A stretch of 64,000 nt of DNA from Streptomyces sp. R21 (GCF_041051975.1 NZ_CP163435.1:6551001-6615000), one strand, 5' to 3'. Positions 17,701 to 25,228 are shown, counted from the stretch's first letter. Notes: generated from the letters alone by a model not told the origin. Program-made: numbers and translations.

Positions 17701-18013
17701 CCACCGAGCCGCCCTTGACCGCGTCCAGCTCCTTGGCGACCTGCTCGGTCTGCCCGGGGGCGGTGGCGATCATCATCGTGACGTTCTTGGCGCCGTCCGT
17801 CTTGGCCTGGGCCAGGAGGTCGGCGTCGTCCGAACCGAGCTTGGCGCTCGCGGACTTGACGGCGGGGTCCGCCGGAGCGGTGTCCGTGTCCGCGGAGAAG
17901 GCCATGGGTATCGGCCCGGCCGCGGAGAGCGCGGCCACCAGGCCCGCGGCCACGGCTATGCGGGCCACGCGTCTTGCGCCCGAGATCGGAGCGCGCTGAG
18001 GGTCGGGGGTCAT
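14702..18013 (-). CDS. Large secreted subtilisin-like serine protease (S8)
   Basis: An 1103-residue exported protease. The signal peptide (residues about 12-41, ARRVARIAVAAGLVAALSAAG) is followed by an I9-like prodomain, then the S8 domain with Asp212 (GILDSGVDLGHP), His392 (ESEHGTHVAGI), oxyanion Asn490 (ISAGNSGPG) and Ser588 (QGTSMASPQAAG). About 180 residues separate Asp and His, far more than in subtilisin, and this insert carries two Asp/Asn-rich loops (DANRDGDTTD, DLNNNNDFTDD) that look calcium-binding. The C-terminal 450 residues are beta-rich PPC-like domains, usual in extracellular proteases. I chose the ATG at 18013 because AAGGG lies seven bases upstream; the ATG at 18019 directly abuts that site. 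It likely degrades extracellular protein. Confidence 0.93.
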   Translation of the reverse strand: MTPDPQRAPISGARRVARIAVAAGLVAALSAAGPIPMAFSADTDTAPADPAVKSASAKLGSDDADLLAQAKTDGAKNVTMMIATAPGQTEQVAKELDAVKGGSVGRAYDKLGYVRATVPTGRAEAAIAAAEKLSSVHGIDLRQEIALDDPTPSADTAKGAKEQATSTAAYAAPDKNTPAVNPYNPSFETGAVDFVKKNTKADGRGVTIGILDSGVDLGHPALQKTTTGERKIVDWVTSTDPILDSDATWRPQVTPVSGPTFTYSGKTWTAPVGSYQVSTFRESATTGGDAKGDANRDGDTTDAWGLLYDPAAGTVRVDLNNNNDFTDDTPMKPYKDGYQVGYFGTDNPATDVVERQPFVVQIRKDVPMDPYGGDWVGQKRDFVNIGVIESEHGTHVAGITSANGLFGGKMNGAAPGAKIVSSRACTWTGGCTNVALTEGMIDLVANRGVDIVNMSIGGLPALNDGNNARAELYTRLIDTYGVQLVISAGNSGPGANTIGDPGLADKVISVGASISKKTWASNYGSQVEKSYAMLPFSSRGPREDGGFTPTLTAPGASINSTQTWLPGAPVAESGYTLPAGYSMLQGTSMASPQAAGASALLLSAAKQRHIALTPATLRTALTSTAHHIDGVQAYEEGAGLIDIVDAWDAIRDGATAHDYTVKAPVDTAIDGALKTPGFGTGLYDREGGLKAGQKKTYDVTITRTSGPDKAVGHELRLKNNKARTFRILGKDEVSLPLNKPVTVKIQAAPESAGIKSAILEVDDPATEGVDKQILNTVVVSTPVKYTFSASSSVQRNSTRSYFVTVPEGAKSLEVAIGGLADKSQTRFIAIHPYGTPVDNTGTPYCYNNYLDGNGCKADVRSYADPQAGVWEIEVESRRTSPLLDNPYKLNVEVLGAAFDPAVVTIPEAKVGTPTAASWKVTNNYAALDGKLKGGPLGSSLNARPTITEGVTQTTTVDVPAGATSLDVAIGNVSDAAADLDLTVYDAAGTQVGQSADGDSEEAVSIASPAAGTYTIEVVGYSVPSGSTAYDYQDVFFSSALGQVTVDESAPVKLATGGSATVSGSVTATAEAPAGREFFGQVQLVNARGTVAGLGSVKIEKVTP

Positions 18014-18019
18014 CAGCAT

Positions 18020-18131
18020 CCCTTGTAGGTAAAGGAACGAGCGTGGAGTGACCGGTTCCGCTGAACTCACGGAACGCGATCACGACAGTCCGGTATGTGA
18101 ACCCGGATGACCGCTCAGCTTTACCTAAGGG
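18020..18131 (-). promoter_or_regulatory. Long-range hairpin that could hide the subtilase ribosome site
   Basis: In the 5' leader of the protease gene, CCCTTAGGTAAAG (18131-18119) is complementary to CTTTACCTACAAGGG (18034-18020) apart from a two-base bulge, giving 13 base pairs. The 3' arm contains the AAGGG ribosome site. If transcription starts upstream of 18131 the site would be sequestered. Start site and use are not known. Confidence 0.4.
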
Positions 18132-18216
18132 GCAGATGTTTGGGGAGAGTTGACCGAGGCGGGATGAAGTCATGGCGTACTTCCGCCATGCGCCACGTCA
18201 GTGATAGCGCGCTAAG

Positions 18217-18248
18217 AAGGGACATATCCGTCGGTAGGGGTATCCCTT
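18217..18248. terminator. Weak hairpin after the CGNR gene
   Basis: AAGGGA and TCCCTT, with a partial inner pairing of TA pairs, flank about 20 bases just past the CGNR stop. The stem is short, so termination is only likely. Confidence 0.35.
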
Positions 18249-18257
18249 TTTGTCGAC

Positions 18258-18794
18258 TTAGCTCTCCTTCGTGCGCGCGTAGTGGCGGGACGCCTTCGCG
18301 CGGTTACCGCACGCCGCCATCGAGCACCAGCGGCGGGTGCCGTTCCGCGAGGTGTCGAAGAAGTGCAGGATGCACGAGCCGTGGGCGCAGCGGCGGATGC
18401 GGTCCGGAGCGGTGTCCAGCAGCTCCAGATAGCTGCGGGCCGCGAGCCAGGCGGGGCCCCAGGCGGGGTCGCTGAACTCGGGTTCCTCGCCCGGCCCCGC
18501 GGCGGTGAGCGTGGCCCGGATCCGGCCGTGCGCGAGCACGGCGTCGACGCGGTCCGCACCCTCCTTCAGGGATCCGTCCACCGCGCTCCGGAGCGCATCG
18601 CGCGCCTGGAGCACATGCCGCAGTACGGCGTCGTCGGCCGGGAAGTCGAGCCCGCCCGCCGCCAGCCACACCGCCAGCCCGTCCGTGTCCGTCAGCAGAT
18701 CCTGCACCGCGCCTTCGTGCATCCATCGGGTGTTCAGCAGGTCGAGCGAGAGCGGCTCGCCGGTGAGCGGGCGCGGGTCGCGGGCGGTGGACAT
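18258..18794 (-). CDS. CGNR zinc-finger transcriptional regulator
   Basis: A 178-residue protein with an N-terminal ABATE-type domain (LSLDLLNTRWMHEG) and a C-terminal CGNR zinc finger: RCAHGSCILHFFD followed by RRWCSMAACGNRAKASRHY, which supplies the Cys ligands and the DNA-binding CGNR signature. CGNR proteins are presumed stress-response regulators. The ATG at 18794 has GGGAG six bases upstream. It diverges from the VOC and PNPOx-like genes, and the 109-bp gap holds two inverted repeats, so it probably represses or activates that pair and itself. Confidence 0.93.
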   Translation of the reverse strand: MSTARDPRPLTGEPLSLDLLNTRWMHEGAVQDLLTDTDGLAVWLAAGGLDFPADDAVLRHVLQARDALRSAVDGSLKEGADRVDAVLAHGRIRATLTAAGPGEEPEFSDPAWGPAWLAARSYLELLDTAPDRIRRCAHGSCILHFFDTSRNGTRRWCSMAACGNRAKASRHYARTKES

Positions 18795-18814
18795 GGAGGA
18801 CTCCCTTCCGTGCT

Positions 18815-18882
18815 AACCGGTCAAGACTACGTGACTGGTTGCACTCGCTGAGTCTAACCTCTAAAGTCATCTACACAGGTTA
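18815..18882. promoter_or_regulatory. Divergent CGNR/VOC control region with two inverted repeats
   Basis: AACCGGTCA (18815-18823) and TGACTGGTT (18832-18840) form a 9-8-9 inverted repeat with one mismatch. TAACCT (18855-18860) and AGGTTA (18877-18882) form a second, wider one. Both contain a TAACC/GGTTA core and sit between the divergent genes, consistent with operators for the CGNR protein. Confidence 0.5.
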
Positions 18883-18903
18883 GTCATCCCGAGGGAGATC
18901 ACC

Positions 18904-19347
18904 ATGCCCCTGAGCACCGGCCACATCGGCCTCAACGTCACCGACCTCGACCGCTCGCTCGGCTTCTACCGGGACGTCCTCGGCTTCGAGGTGATCGGCG
19001 AGGGCAAGGAGGAGGACCGCAGGTACGCGTTCCTCGGCGCCGACGGACAGCTCGTGCTCACCCTCTGGCAGCAGGCCGAGGGGGCGTACGACAGCGGGCG
19101 CGCGGGCCTGCACCACCTGGCCCTGGAGGTGGACACGGTCGAGCGGGTGAAGGCGTACGAGACGGCCCTGCGCGACTACGGGGTGGAGTTCGCGTACGAG
19201 GGTGTGGTCGCCCACCGCGAGGGCTCGGCCTCCGGCGGCATCTTCTTCCACGACCCGGACGGCACCCGGCTGGAGATCTACACACCGAGCGGTGTCGAGG
19301 GCGCCTCGGCACCGTCCGAGTCGGCTCCGACCTGCGGGTTCTTCTAG
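18904..19347 (+). CDS. VOC-superfamily (glyoxalase/bleomycin-resistance-like) protein
   Basis: A 147-residue metalloprotein of the vicinal-oxygen-chelate fold. Two beta-alpha-beta-beta-beta modules are visible: GHIGLNVTDLDRSLGFYRDVLGFEV and GLHHLALEVDTVERVKAYETAL, ending with the typical IFFHDPDGTRLEIYTPSG. Metal ligands are probably His7, His65 and Glu121. Members include glyoxalases, dioxygenases and drug-binding proteins, and the sequence does not say which. GGGAG lies six bases before the ATG. The next gene begins eight bases later and shares an AGGAG site overlapping the stop, so they form an operon, likely controlled by the CGNR regulator. Confidence 0.92.
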   Translation: MPLSTGHIGLNVTDLDRSLGFYRDVLGFEVIGEGKEEDRRYAFLGADGQLVLTLWQQAEGAYDSGRAGLHHLALEVDTVERVKAYETALRDYGVEFAYEGVVAHREGSASGGIFFHDPDGTRLEIYTPSGVEGASAPSESAPTCGFF

Positions 19348-19355
19348 GAGAAACG

Positions 19356-20234
19356 ATGACCTATCACTCCGGTTCGCGGGCCGTGCAGGACCGGGTCGGT
19401 GTCCGCGACCTCGCCGATCACGTGGGGCGCGCCATCGGGCAGGGCATCCGCCCGGTGGCCGCCGCCTTCCTCGAACTCCAGCCGATGCTGGTCATCGGCG
19501 CCGCCGACCCGGACACCGGCGCGGTCTGGGCCTCACTGCTCACCGGCGAACCCGGGTTCGTGCGGGCCACGGGGCCGCACCGGATCTCGGTCCGCGGCGG
19601 CCTGTGCGAGGGCGACCCGCTCACCGCCGCCCTCGCCACGGCCGGCACGGCGGTCGGCACCATCGAGCTCGACCCGCGCACCCGCCGCCGTATGCGCCTC
19701 AACGGACGGGTCACCCCCACCGCCCGCGGCCTCGCGATCGACGCCGACCAGGTCTTCTCCAACTGCCCGAAGTACCTGCAGAGAAGGGAGACGTACGAGA
19801 GGGTCGAGCGGGCCCCCGAGGCGACTCGGCACGGCAGTGAACTCACCCCGTCGCAGCGGGAGTTCATCGAGGCCGCCGACACCTTCTTCATCGCCAGCGT
19901 GCACGGGCACGGCGCCGACGCCAGCCACCGGGGCGGCAACCCCGGCTTCGTGCACGCCACTTCACCGAACGAGCTGAGCTGGCGGGACTACCCCGGCAAC
20001 TCCATGTTCCTGACCCTCGGCAACCTGTCGGCCGACCCGCGCGCCGGGCTCCTCTTCCTGGACTGGACCTCGGGGGCGGTGCTCCAGCTCACGGGCCGGG
20101 CGCGGACGGAGTTCGACGCGCACGGGGAGCGGACCGTCCGCTTCGCCGTCGAGGCGGTCGCGGAGACCCCTGGCGCGAGTCCACTGCGCTGGACGGCGCC
20201 CGAGTATTCACAGGCCAACCCTCTCCTGTCGTAA
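19356..20234 (+). CDS. Pyridoxamine 5'-phosphate oxidase-like flavoprotein
   Basis: A 292-residue protein with two split-barrel halves of the PNPOx-like FMN-binding fold: the first around MLVIGAADPDTGAVWASLLTG and the second around FIASVHGHGADASHRGGNPG and FLTLGNLSADPRAGLLFLDW. Such proteins reduce or oxidise small molecules with FMN or F420. The double-barrel form with the central FSNCPKYLQRRE segment is a recognised but uncharacterised group. Translation starts at ATG 19356 with AGGAG five bases upstream, eight bases after the VOC stop. Pairing with a VOC protein and a CGNR regulator suggests a xenobiotic or reactive-species response. Confidence 0.88.
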   Translation: MTYHSGSRAVQDRVGVRDLADHVGRAIGQGIRPVAAAFLELQPMLVIGAADPDTGAVWASLLTGEPGFVRATGPHRISVRGGLCEGDPLTAALATAGTAVGTIELDPRTRRRMRLNGRVTPTARGLAIDADQVFSNCPKYLQRRETYERVERAPEATRHGSELTPSQREFIEAADTFFIASVHGHGADASHRGGNPGFVHATSPNELSWRDYPGNSMFLTLGNLSADPRAGLLFLDWTSGAVLQLTGRARTEFDAHGERTVRFAVEAVAETPGASPLRWTAPEYSQANPLLS

Positions 20235-20243
20235 CGTCGGCGC

Positions 20244-20723
20244 ATGCACAAGGAGTTGAGGGTGGCGGCCTACGCCGTATGCGTACGGGACGGACGGCTG
20301 CTGCTGGCCCGCTGGGTGGCCGGCGACGGCACCAAGCGGTGGACGCTGCCCGGCGGCGGCATGGACCACGGCGAGGATCCGTACGACACCGTCATCCGCG
20401 AGGCCGAGGAGGAGACCGGCTACACCGTCGAGCCGCTCGCCCTCCTCGGCATCGACTCCACCCGGCGCCGCTACCCCCGCCGGCTCGGCACCGCCGCCGA
20501 CTTCCAGGGCCTCAGGATCGTCTACGAGGCCCGGATCACCGGCGGCGAACTCCGCCACGAGACGAACGGCTCCACCGATATGGCCGCCTGGCACGCCCTC
20601 GACGAGGTGCCCGCGCTGGAGCGGGTCGGGCTCGTCGACGTAGGCCTGGAACTGTGGCGGCAGCGCCCGGTCCTGGGCCGGACGGCGGCCCGCTCGGAGG
20701 AGCGGGAAAACCCCGTGGATTAG
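20244..20723 (+). CDS. NUDIX hydrolase
   Basis: A 159-residue hydrolase that cleaves nucleoside diphosphates linked to another group. The Nudix box runs from GGGMDHGEDPYDTVIREAEE to the following ETG, matching GX5EX7REUXEEXG with the Glu residues in REAEEETG as metal ligands. The substrate (oxidised nucleotide, NADH, ADP-ribose or other) cannot be deduced. The ATG is preceded by TAACGT with a six-base gap and no ribosome site, so the message is probably leaderless and separate from the PNPOx-like gene nine bases upstream. Confidence 0.93.
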   Translation: MHKELRVAAYAVCVRDGRLLLARWVAGDGTKRWTLPGGGMDHGEDPYDTVIREAEEETGYTVEPLALLGIDSTRRRYPRRLGTAADFQGLRIVYEARITGGELRHETNGSTDMAAWHALDEVPALERVGLVDVGLELWRQRPVLGRTAARSEERENPVD

Positions 20724-20868
20724 GGGGCGATCAGGGGGTGGACTGGGTGGACTACCCCGGCAGATGAACGCGGAGTGACCGGCTCCCGGCCGTTCGGAGA
20801 GGGCTCCGTGGCCGCGCAGGGTAGTCCAAGATCCACGTACGGTGATCGGCGTTGCCCGTTGCTGCTCA

Positions 20869-20890
20869 GTTAACGTCCAGGTCATTCCCG
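20869..20890 (+). promoter_or_regulatory. Weak PHO-box-like direct repeat
   Basis: Two 11-base units, GTTAACGTCCA and GGTCATTCCCG, lie 89 bases before the phosphoesterase start. The second fits the streptomycete PhoP unit moderately and the first poorly. It is included because the downstream gene is a phosphoesterase. Confidence 0.22.
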
Positions 20891-20978
20891 GTGCCAACGA
20901 TCCAGTGTGAGCGGGGAGTCCGCGCAACGCACTCCCCGCGACCACCGCCGACGCGTTCGCACTCGGGGAGATCGCGCC

Positions 20979-22760
20979 ATGCCGCGCATACGCTCTGTCG
21001 CCGCCGCAGCTTCCGCCGCCGCACCCGCGGCCCTCAACCGCCGCACCCTCCTGGCCGCCACCGGAGCGGTGACCCTCTCCGCGGGCGTCGGCTACGCCCT
21101 GCGGCCCGACTCGGCGGCCCACGCCGCCACCGGACACGCACCCGCCGCGCCGCAGGAGGCGCCGATCGCCGTGTCCCGCAAGGCGCCCGTCGCACCCCTG
21201 GCCCCCTACACCCGCGGCACCACGCTGGCCTCCGTCGCGACGCCCCGCGGCAGCTCCGGCTACCGCCGGCTCGGCGACGGACCCGCCTGGAAGCGGATCG
21301 TGCGCGGAGACCTCGCCGCGCCGCAGTCGGGCCGCAGCGCACGGCGCACCGCGCTCGCCTCGTTCGTGCAGTTCACCGACCTGCACCTGGTCGACACCCA
21401 GCACCCGCTGCGCCTGGAGTTCCTGCGGTCCCAGACCGCGAGCGCCTGGCGGCCGCAGGAGACACTGTCCGTCGCGGGCGCCGTCTCGCTCGTCGAGCGC
21501 GTCAACACGCTGCGGGGAGCACCCGTCACCGGCTCCCCGCTGCACTTCGTGATGACCACCGGCGACAACACCGACAACAACTCCAGGACAGAGCTGGACT
21601 GGTTCCTGAAGGTCATGAGCGGCGGGCGCATCACCCCCAACTCCGGTGACCCGCGCCACTACGAGGGCGTCCAGAACAGCGACCTCAAGCTCTACTGGCA
21701 GCCCGACGCGGCCCTGCGCGACGCCGACAAGCAGCTCGGCTTCCCGCGCATCCAGGGCTTCCTGGAGGCCGCGATCCGCGAGGTGCAGAGCCCCGGCCTC
21801 GGCCTGCCCTGGTACTCCACAGTCGGCAACCACGACGCGCTGCCCCTCGGCTGCTACGGACACGGCGACTCCTACCTCGCCGACTTCGCCACCGGCGGCA
21901 AGAAGCTGATGTCGCTGCCCGCCGCGACCAGCAAGGCCCTGTGGAAGTCCATCAAGAACGGCACAGACCCCAAGGGCATCCAGTTCAGGGACCTGCTGAA
22001 GGCCCACACCCGCGACCTGCGCTCGGTCACCCCCGACGAGCGGCGCGCCCCGTTCACGCCCGCCGACTACCTCCGGGCGCACCTCGACCCCGCGCACACC
22101 GGCCCCGGCCCCATCGGGCACGGCTACTCGTCGGCGAACCTCGCGGCGAACACGCAGTACTACACCTTCCGCATCGCCGAGGACGTCCTCGGCATCAGCC
22201 TGGACACCACCGACCCGGGCGGTCACTACGCCGGCTCCATCGGCACGGCCCAGATGAAGTGGCTGGAGCGGACGCTGACCGAGAACAAGGACTCCTACGT
22301 CCTCGTCTTCAGCCACCACACCAGCAAGTCGATGGACAACCCGCACACCGACCCCGCGCACCCGCGCGAACGACGCCACACCGGCGCCGAGCTGGTCAGC
22401 CTCCTCGGCAACCACCGCAACGTGCTGGCCTGGGTGAACGGCCACACCCACCGCAACGAGATCGTCGCCCACCAGGCCGCCGGTCACCACTCCTTCTGGG
22501 AGATCTCCACCGCCTCGCACGTCGACTTCCCCCAACTCGCCCGCATCATCGAGCTGGTGGACAACCACGACGGCACGCTCTCCCTCTTCACCACCCTCAT
22601 CGAGTCCGGCGCCCCGCACCGCACGGACTACACCGACCTCACCCAGACGGGCCTGGCCGCGCTCTACCGCGAACTGTCCTTCAACGCCCCCGGCGCGCGG
22701 ACGGACCTGTCCGGTTCGTCGGTGGACCGCAACACGGAACTGATCCTCAAGAAGGGCTGA
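20979..22760 (+). CDS. Tat-exported metallophosphoesterase (TIGR03767 type)
   Basis: A 593-residue calcineurin-like phosphoesterase. The N-terminus carries a twin-arginine signal (NRRTLLAATGAVTLSAGVGY, residues about 22-41) so the folded enzyme is exported. Metal-binding motifs are FVQFTDLHLVD, MTTGDNTDNN, WYSTVGNHDALPL, VFSHHTSKS and VNGHTHRNE, the complete five-motif set. The overall layout matches the actinobacterial TIGR03767 family, whose substrate is not established. I use ATG 20979 with GGGGAG upstream; a longer in-frame start exists but lacks a good site. A weak PHO-box-like repeat upstream would suit phosphate-starvation control. Confidence 0.9.
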   Translation: MPRIRSVAAAASAAAPAALNRRTLLAATGAVTLSAGVGYALRPDSAAHAATGHAPAAPQEAPIAVSRKAPVAPLAPYTRGTTLASVATPRGSSGYRRLGDGPAWKRIVRGDLAAPQSGRSARRTALASFVQFTDLHLVDTQHPLRLEFLRSQTASAWRPQETLSVAGAVSLVERVNTLRGAPVTGSPLHFVMTTGDNTDNNSRTELDWFLKVMSGGRITPNSGDPRHYEGVQNSDLKLYWQPDAALRDADKQLGFPRIQGFLEAAIREVQSPGLGLPWYSTVGNHDALPLGCYGHGDSYLADFATGGKKLMSLPAATSKALWKSIKNGTDPKGIQFRDLLKAHTRDLRSVTPDERRAPFTPADYLRAHLDPAHTGPGPIGHGYSSANLAANTQYYTFRIAEDVLGISLDTTDPGGHYAGSIGTAQMKWLERTLTENKDSYVLVFSHHTSKSMDNPHTDPAHPRERRHTGAELVSLLGNHRNVLAWVNGHTHRNEIVAHQAAGHHSFWEISTASHVDFPQLARIIELVDNHDGTLSLFTTLIESGAPHRTDYTDLTQTGLAALYRELSFNAPGARTDLSGSSVDRNTELILKKG

Positions 22761-22799
22761 ACCCTCAGGAAGGTCTGAGCCCTCAAGAAGGGCTGAAGA
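22746..22799 (+). repeat. Three 18-bp imperfect tandem repeats across a stop codon
   Basis: Units at 22746-22763, 22764-22781 and 22782-22799 read CTCAAGAAGGGCTGAACC with a few changes. The first contains the last codons and stop of the phosphoesterase. Probably replication slippage. Confidence 0.8.
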
Positions 22800-22896
22800 A
22801 GGCCGAAACGCGCTCAACTGCTGTAACACGAGGCAACCTTCACGTACACCGGCCCGGTCCCTCCCCCCGACCACATTCATCGGCGAGGGGGAAGAC

Positions 22897-24048
22897 ATGT
22901 CAGTACGTGCCTCGGTGCAGGCGGCACTGGTGGGAGCGGCCGCGGTGACGATAGCCGCGACCCTGGCGGGACCCGCGGCGGCGGCTCCCGCCGGAGGAAC
23001 CGGCGGCGACCACAGCGGGACGCAGGCGGCCATGGACGCGGCCGTGAAGGACGGCGTTCCGGGCGTCGCCGGCCAGGCGAAGGACGCGCACGGCACATGG
23101 AAGGCGACGTCGGGCGTGGGCAACATCAAGACGGGCAAGCCGCGTTCGCCCGAGGACCGTTACCGGGTCGGCAGCATCACCAAGACGTTCACCTCCACCG
23201 TCCTCCTCCAACTGGAGGCGGAGGGCAAGCTGTCGCTGGACGACACGGTCGACAAGTGGCTGCCGGGCGTGGTCCGGGGTCACGGCCACGACGGCAGGAA
23301 GATCACCGTCCGCCAACTCCTCAACCACACCTCGGGCATCTACAACTACACGGCGGACGAGACCTTCGGCCGTACGTACTTCCTGAAGGACGGCTTCTTC
23401 AAGCACCGCTACGACACCAAGGCCCCCGAGCAACTGGTGGGGATCGCGATGTCCCACAAGCCGGTCTTCGCGCCCGGCGCGTCCTGGAGCTACTCGAACA
23501 CGAACTACGTACTGGCGGGCATGGTCATCAAGAGCGTGACGGGCCACTCCTACGCGACGGAGATCCGCCACCGCATCATCGAACCGCTCCACCTGCGCGC
23601 CACGTCGGTCCCGGGAACCCGGGTCACGGTCCCGGCCCCCAGCAGCCGCGCCTACTCGAAGCTCGCGGAGACGACCACGGGCCCCACCTACGACGTCACG
23701 AAGCTCAACCCCTCCCTCGCCTCCTCGGCAGGCGAGATGATCTCCGACTCCGCCGATCTGAACCGCTTCTACTCGGCCCTCCTCCGCGGCAAGCTCCTGC
23801 CTCCGAAGCAGCTCAAGGAGATGAAGACCACGGTCAAGACGGACGGCACCGCCCGCTACGGCCTGGGTATCGCCGACATCTCTCTGCCCTGCGGCCCTCA
23901 CCTCTGGGGCCACGACGGCGGAATCCACGGCTCCTCCTCGCTGGCCGTCACCACCCCCGACGGCCGCCACTCCCTCGCCTTCAACTTCAACGGCGACTGG
24001 TCGGGGGACGCGGGGGCGGTGGTGACGGCGGAGTTCTGCGGGAAGTAG
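22897..24048 (+). CDS. Secreted serine hydrolase (beta-lactamase/D,D-peptidase fold)
   Basis: A 383-residue exported enzyme of the class C beta-lactamase/S12 family, like the Streptomyces R61 D-alanyl-D-alanine carboxypeptidase. The signal peptide covers residues 1-31 (ALVGAAAVTIAATLAGPAAA). Catalytic motifs are SITK (Ser93, Lys96), YSN (Tyr199 to Asn201) and HDGG near residue 350 in place of KTG. It probably trims cell-wall peptides or hydrolyses small amides or esters; resistance to beta-lactams is not implied. The ATG follows a GAGGGGG site. The gene is monocistronic and followed by a strong hairpin. Confidence 0.92.
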   Translation: MSVRASVQAALVGAAAVTIAATLAGPAAAAPAGGTGGDHSGTQAAMDAAVKDGVPGVAGQAKDAHGTWKATSGVGNIKTGKPRSPEDRYRVGSITKTFTSTVLLQLEAEGKLSLDDTVDKWLPGVVRGHGHDGRKITVRQLLNHTSGIYNYTADETFGRTYFLKDGFFKHRYDTKAPEQLVGIAMSHKPVFAPGASWSYSNTNYVLAGMVIKSVTGHSYATEIRHRIIEPLHLRATSVPGTRVTVPAPSSRAYSKLAETTTGPTYDVTKLNPSLASSAGEMISDSADLNRFYSALLRGKLLPPKQLKEMKTTVKTDGTARYGLGIADISLPCGPHLWGHDGGIHGSSSLAVTTPDGRHSLAFNFNGDWSGDAGAVVTAEFCGK

Positions 24049-24111
24049 CTCTCCCGAGTCCCGTTGCCCGAAGGCGGGTAGCCCGCGGCCTGCTCTCCTG
24101 CGGCACGCATG

Positions 24112-24145
24112 AGGAGGGGCCCCCGGTCTCCCGGAGGCCCCTCCT
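24112..24145. terminator. Hairpin terminator
   Basis: AGGAGGGGCC and GGCCCCTCCT give a perfect 10-bp stem around a 14-base loop that can pair further. It lies between the convergent serine hydrolase and AbiEi-like genes. Confidence 0.7.
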
Positions 24146-24175
24146 CTCCCCTCCTGATACGGCCCCGGTCCGTCA

Positions 24176-25228
24176 CTACCGGGGCAGCACCACGACATAG
24201 GCGGCCGGGTCGCGTTCGTTCGCGGCCATCAGAGCGGTGCGGACGACGGTGGCCTGTTGGTCGAGGGATTCCCGGAGTTTCTTCGGGGTGATGTGGACGA
24301 CCGTGATGCCGAGGCGTTCGAGGACTTCGCGTTTGCGGGCGTACTCGGACCACATGGCGTCCTCGTCCTGGCGCGGGGTGCGGGTGTCCAGCTCGACCGC
24401 GACGGCCTGGTCGGGCCAGTAGGCGTCGAGGCCGCCGAGGTGCGGGCCGCCGGGCAGGCGGAGGTCCACGTTCCAGACCGGGTCCGGGAGGCCGTGCTCG
24501 TGCACCATCCGGTACAGGCGGTCCTCCGCGATCGCCCGGCCCTCCGCGATGAGGGAGTCGACCGCGTCCACCACGTGCGGGCGGCCCAGCAGCTTCGCCT
24601 GCGTCAACTCCCGCACCACCGCGGCCGGTTCGCAGTGCCCGCCGCGTACCGCCTCCGTCAGCAGCCGCCGTACCGCGTTCGCGTCCGTCAGCTCGGCCAC
24701 CGCGTCGGCCACGGCGCGCGGGACGGGCGCGACCGGAACGCCCGCGACGAGGGCGGGGGCGGGCAGGGCGGACGTGCGGATCACGTGGGCGGCGCCCGTC
24801 GAGCGCAGCCGGCGCAGGCGGGGGACCAGGACGTCGATCCGGTCCAGGGAGAGCAGCGGCGGCGCGGACGTGAAGCCGTGCAGGGCGAGCGCGGCCAGGC
24901 CGGTGACCACCGCGTCGGTGTAGCGCAGCGGGGCGTGCGCCTCCTCCGAGCCCGGCTGCGCCGGGATCGCGGTCGACAGTTCGCGGACCGGGCAGCGGGC
25001 CGCGTACAGCAGGACCGCGTGCAGCCGCTCCTCCGAGGTGGGCGGGCCCGGGTGCAGCAGGAAGACCCCCGGCAGGACCTGCTGCCAGGCGCCGCCCGGA
25101 CGGCACTGCTCGTTCGTCTCGGTGGCCGTCACACCGTGCTCGCGCAGCTGGCTCGCGGTCAGGACGCGGCGCTGGACGTCGGAGAGGTGGCGCAGGGGGC
25201 GGGGGGAGAGCGGGGTGTTGTGGTTCAT
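24176..25228 (-). CDS. AbiEi-like winged-helix protein with C-terminal PD-(D/E)XK-like domain
   Basis: A 350-residue protein of a widespread but uncharacterised actinobacterial family. The N-terminal third (RVLTASQLREHGVT, WQQVLPGVFLLHPGP) resembles the AbiEi-type antitoxin winged helix. The C-terminal 100 residues (VWNVDLRLPGGPHLGGLDAYWPDQAVAVELD, REVLERLGITVVHITPKKL) resemble the DUF559/very-short-patch nuclease fold, with Asp and Glu-x-Asp as possible metal ligands in place of the classical ExK. The start is ATG 25228 (MNHNTPLSP); its ribosome site is weak. No partner toxin gene adjoins it. Function is unknown; a defence role would be speculation. Confidence 0.7.
   Translation of the reverse strand: MNHNTPLSPRPLRHLSDVQRRVLTASQLREHGVTATETNEQCRPGGAWQQVLPGVFLLHPGPPTSEERLHAVLLYAARCPVRELSTAIPAQPGSEEAHAPLRYTDAVVTGLAALALHGFTSAPPLLSLDRIDVLVPRLRRLRSTGAAHVIRTSALPAPALVAGVPVAPVPRAVADAVAELTDANAVRRLLTEAVRGGHCEPAAVVRELTQAKLLGRPHVVDAVDSLIAEGRAIAEDRLYRMVHEHGLPDPVWNVDLRLPGGPHLGGLDAYWPDQAVAVELDTRTPRQDEDAMWSEYARKREVLERLGITVVHITPKKLRESLDQQATVVRTALMAANERDPAAYVVVLPR

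Noticed and set aside
18201..18216. Palindrome TAGCGCGCTA near 18205 as an operator
   Set aside because: It is only 10 bp, GC-biased, and sits at the 3' side of the CGNR gene; too weak to call.
22897..24048. Calling the secreted serine hydrolase a beta-lactamase
   Set aside because: The three motifs are shared with D,D-peptidases and esterases, and HDGG replaces KTG, so antibiotic resistance is not supported.
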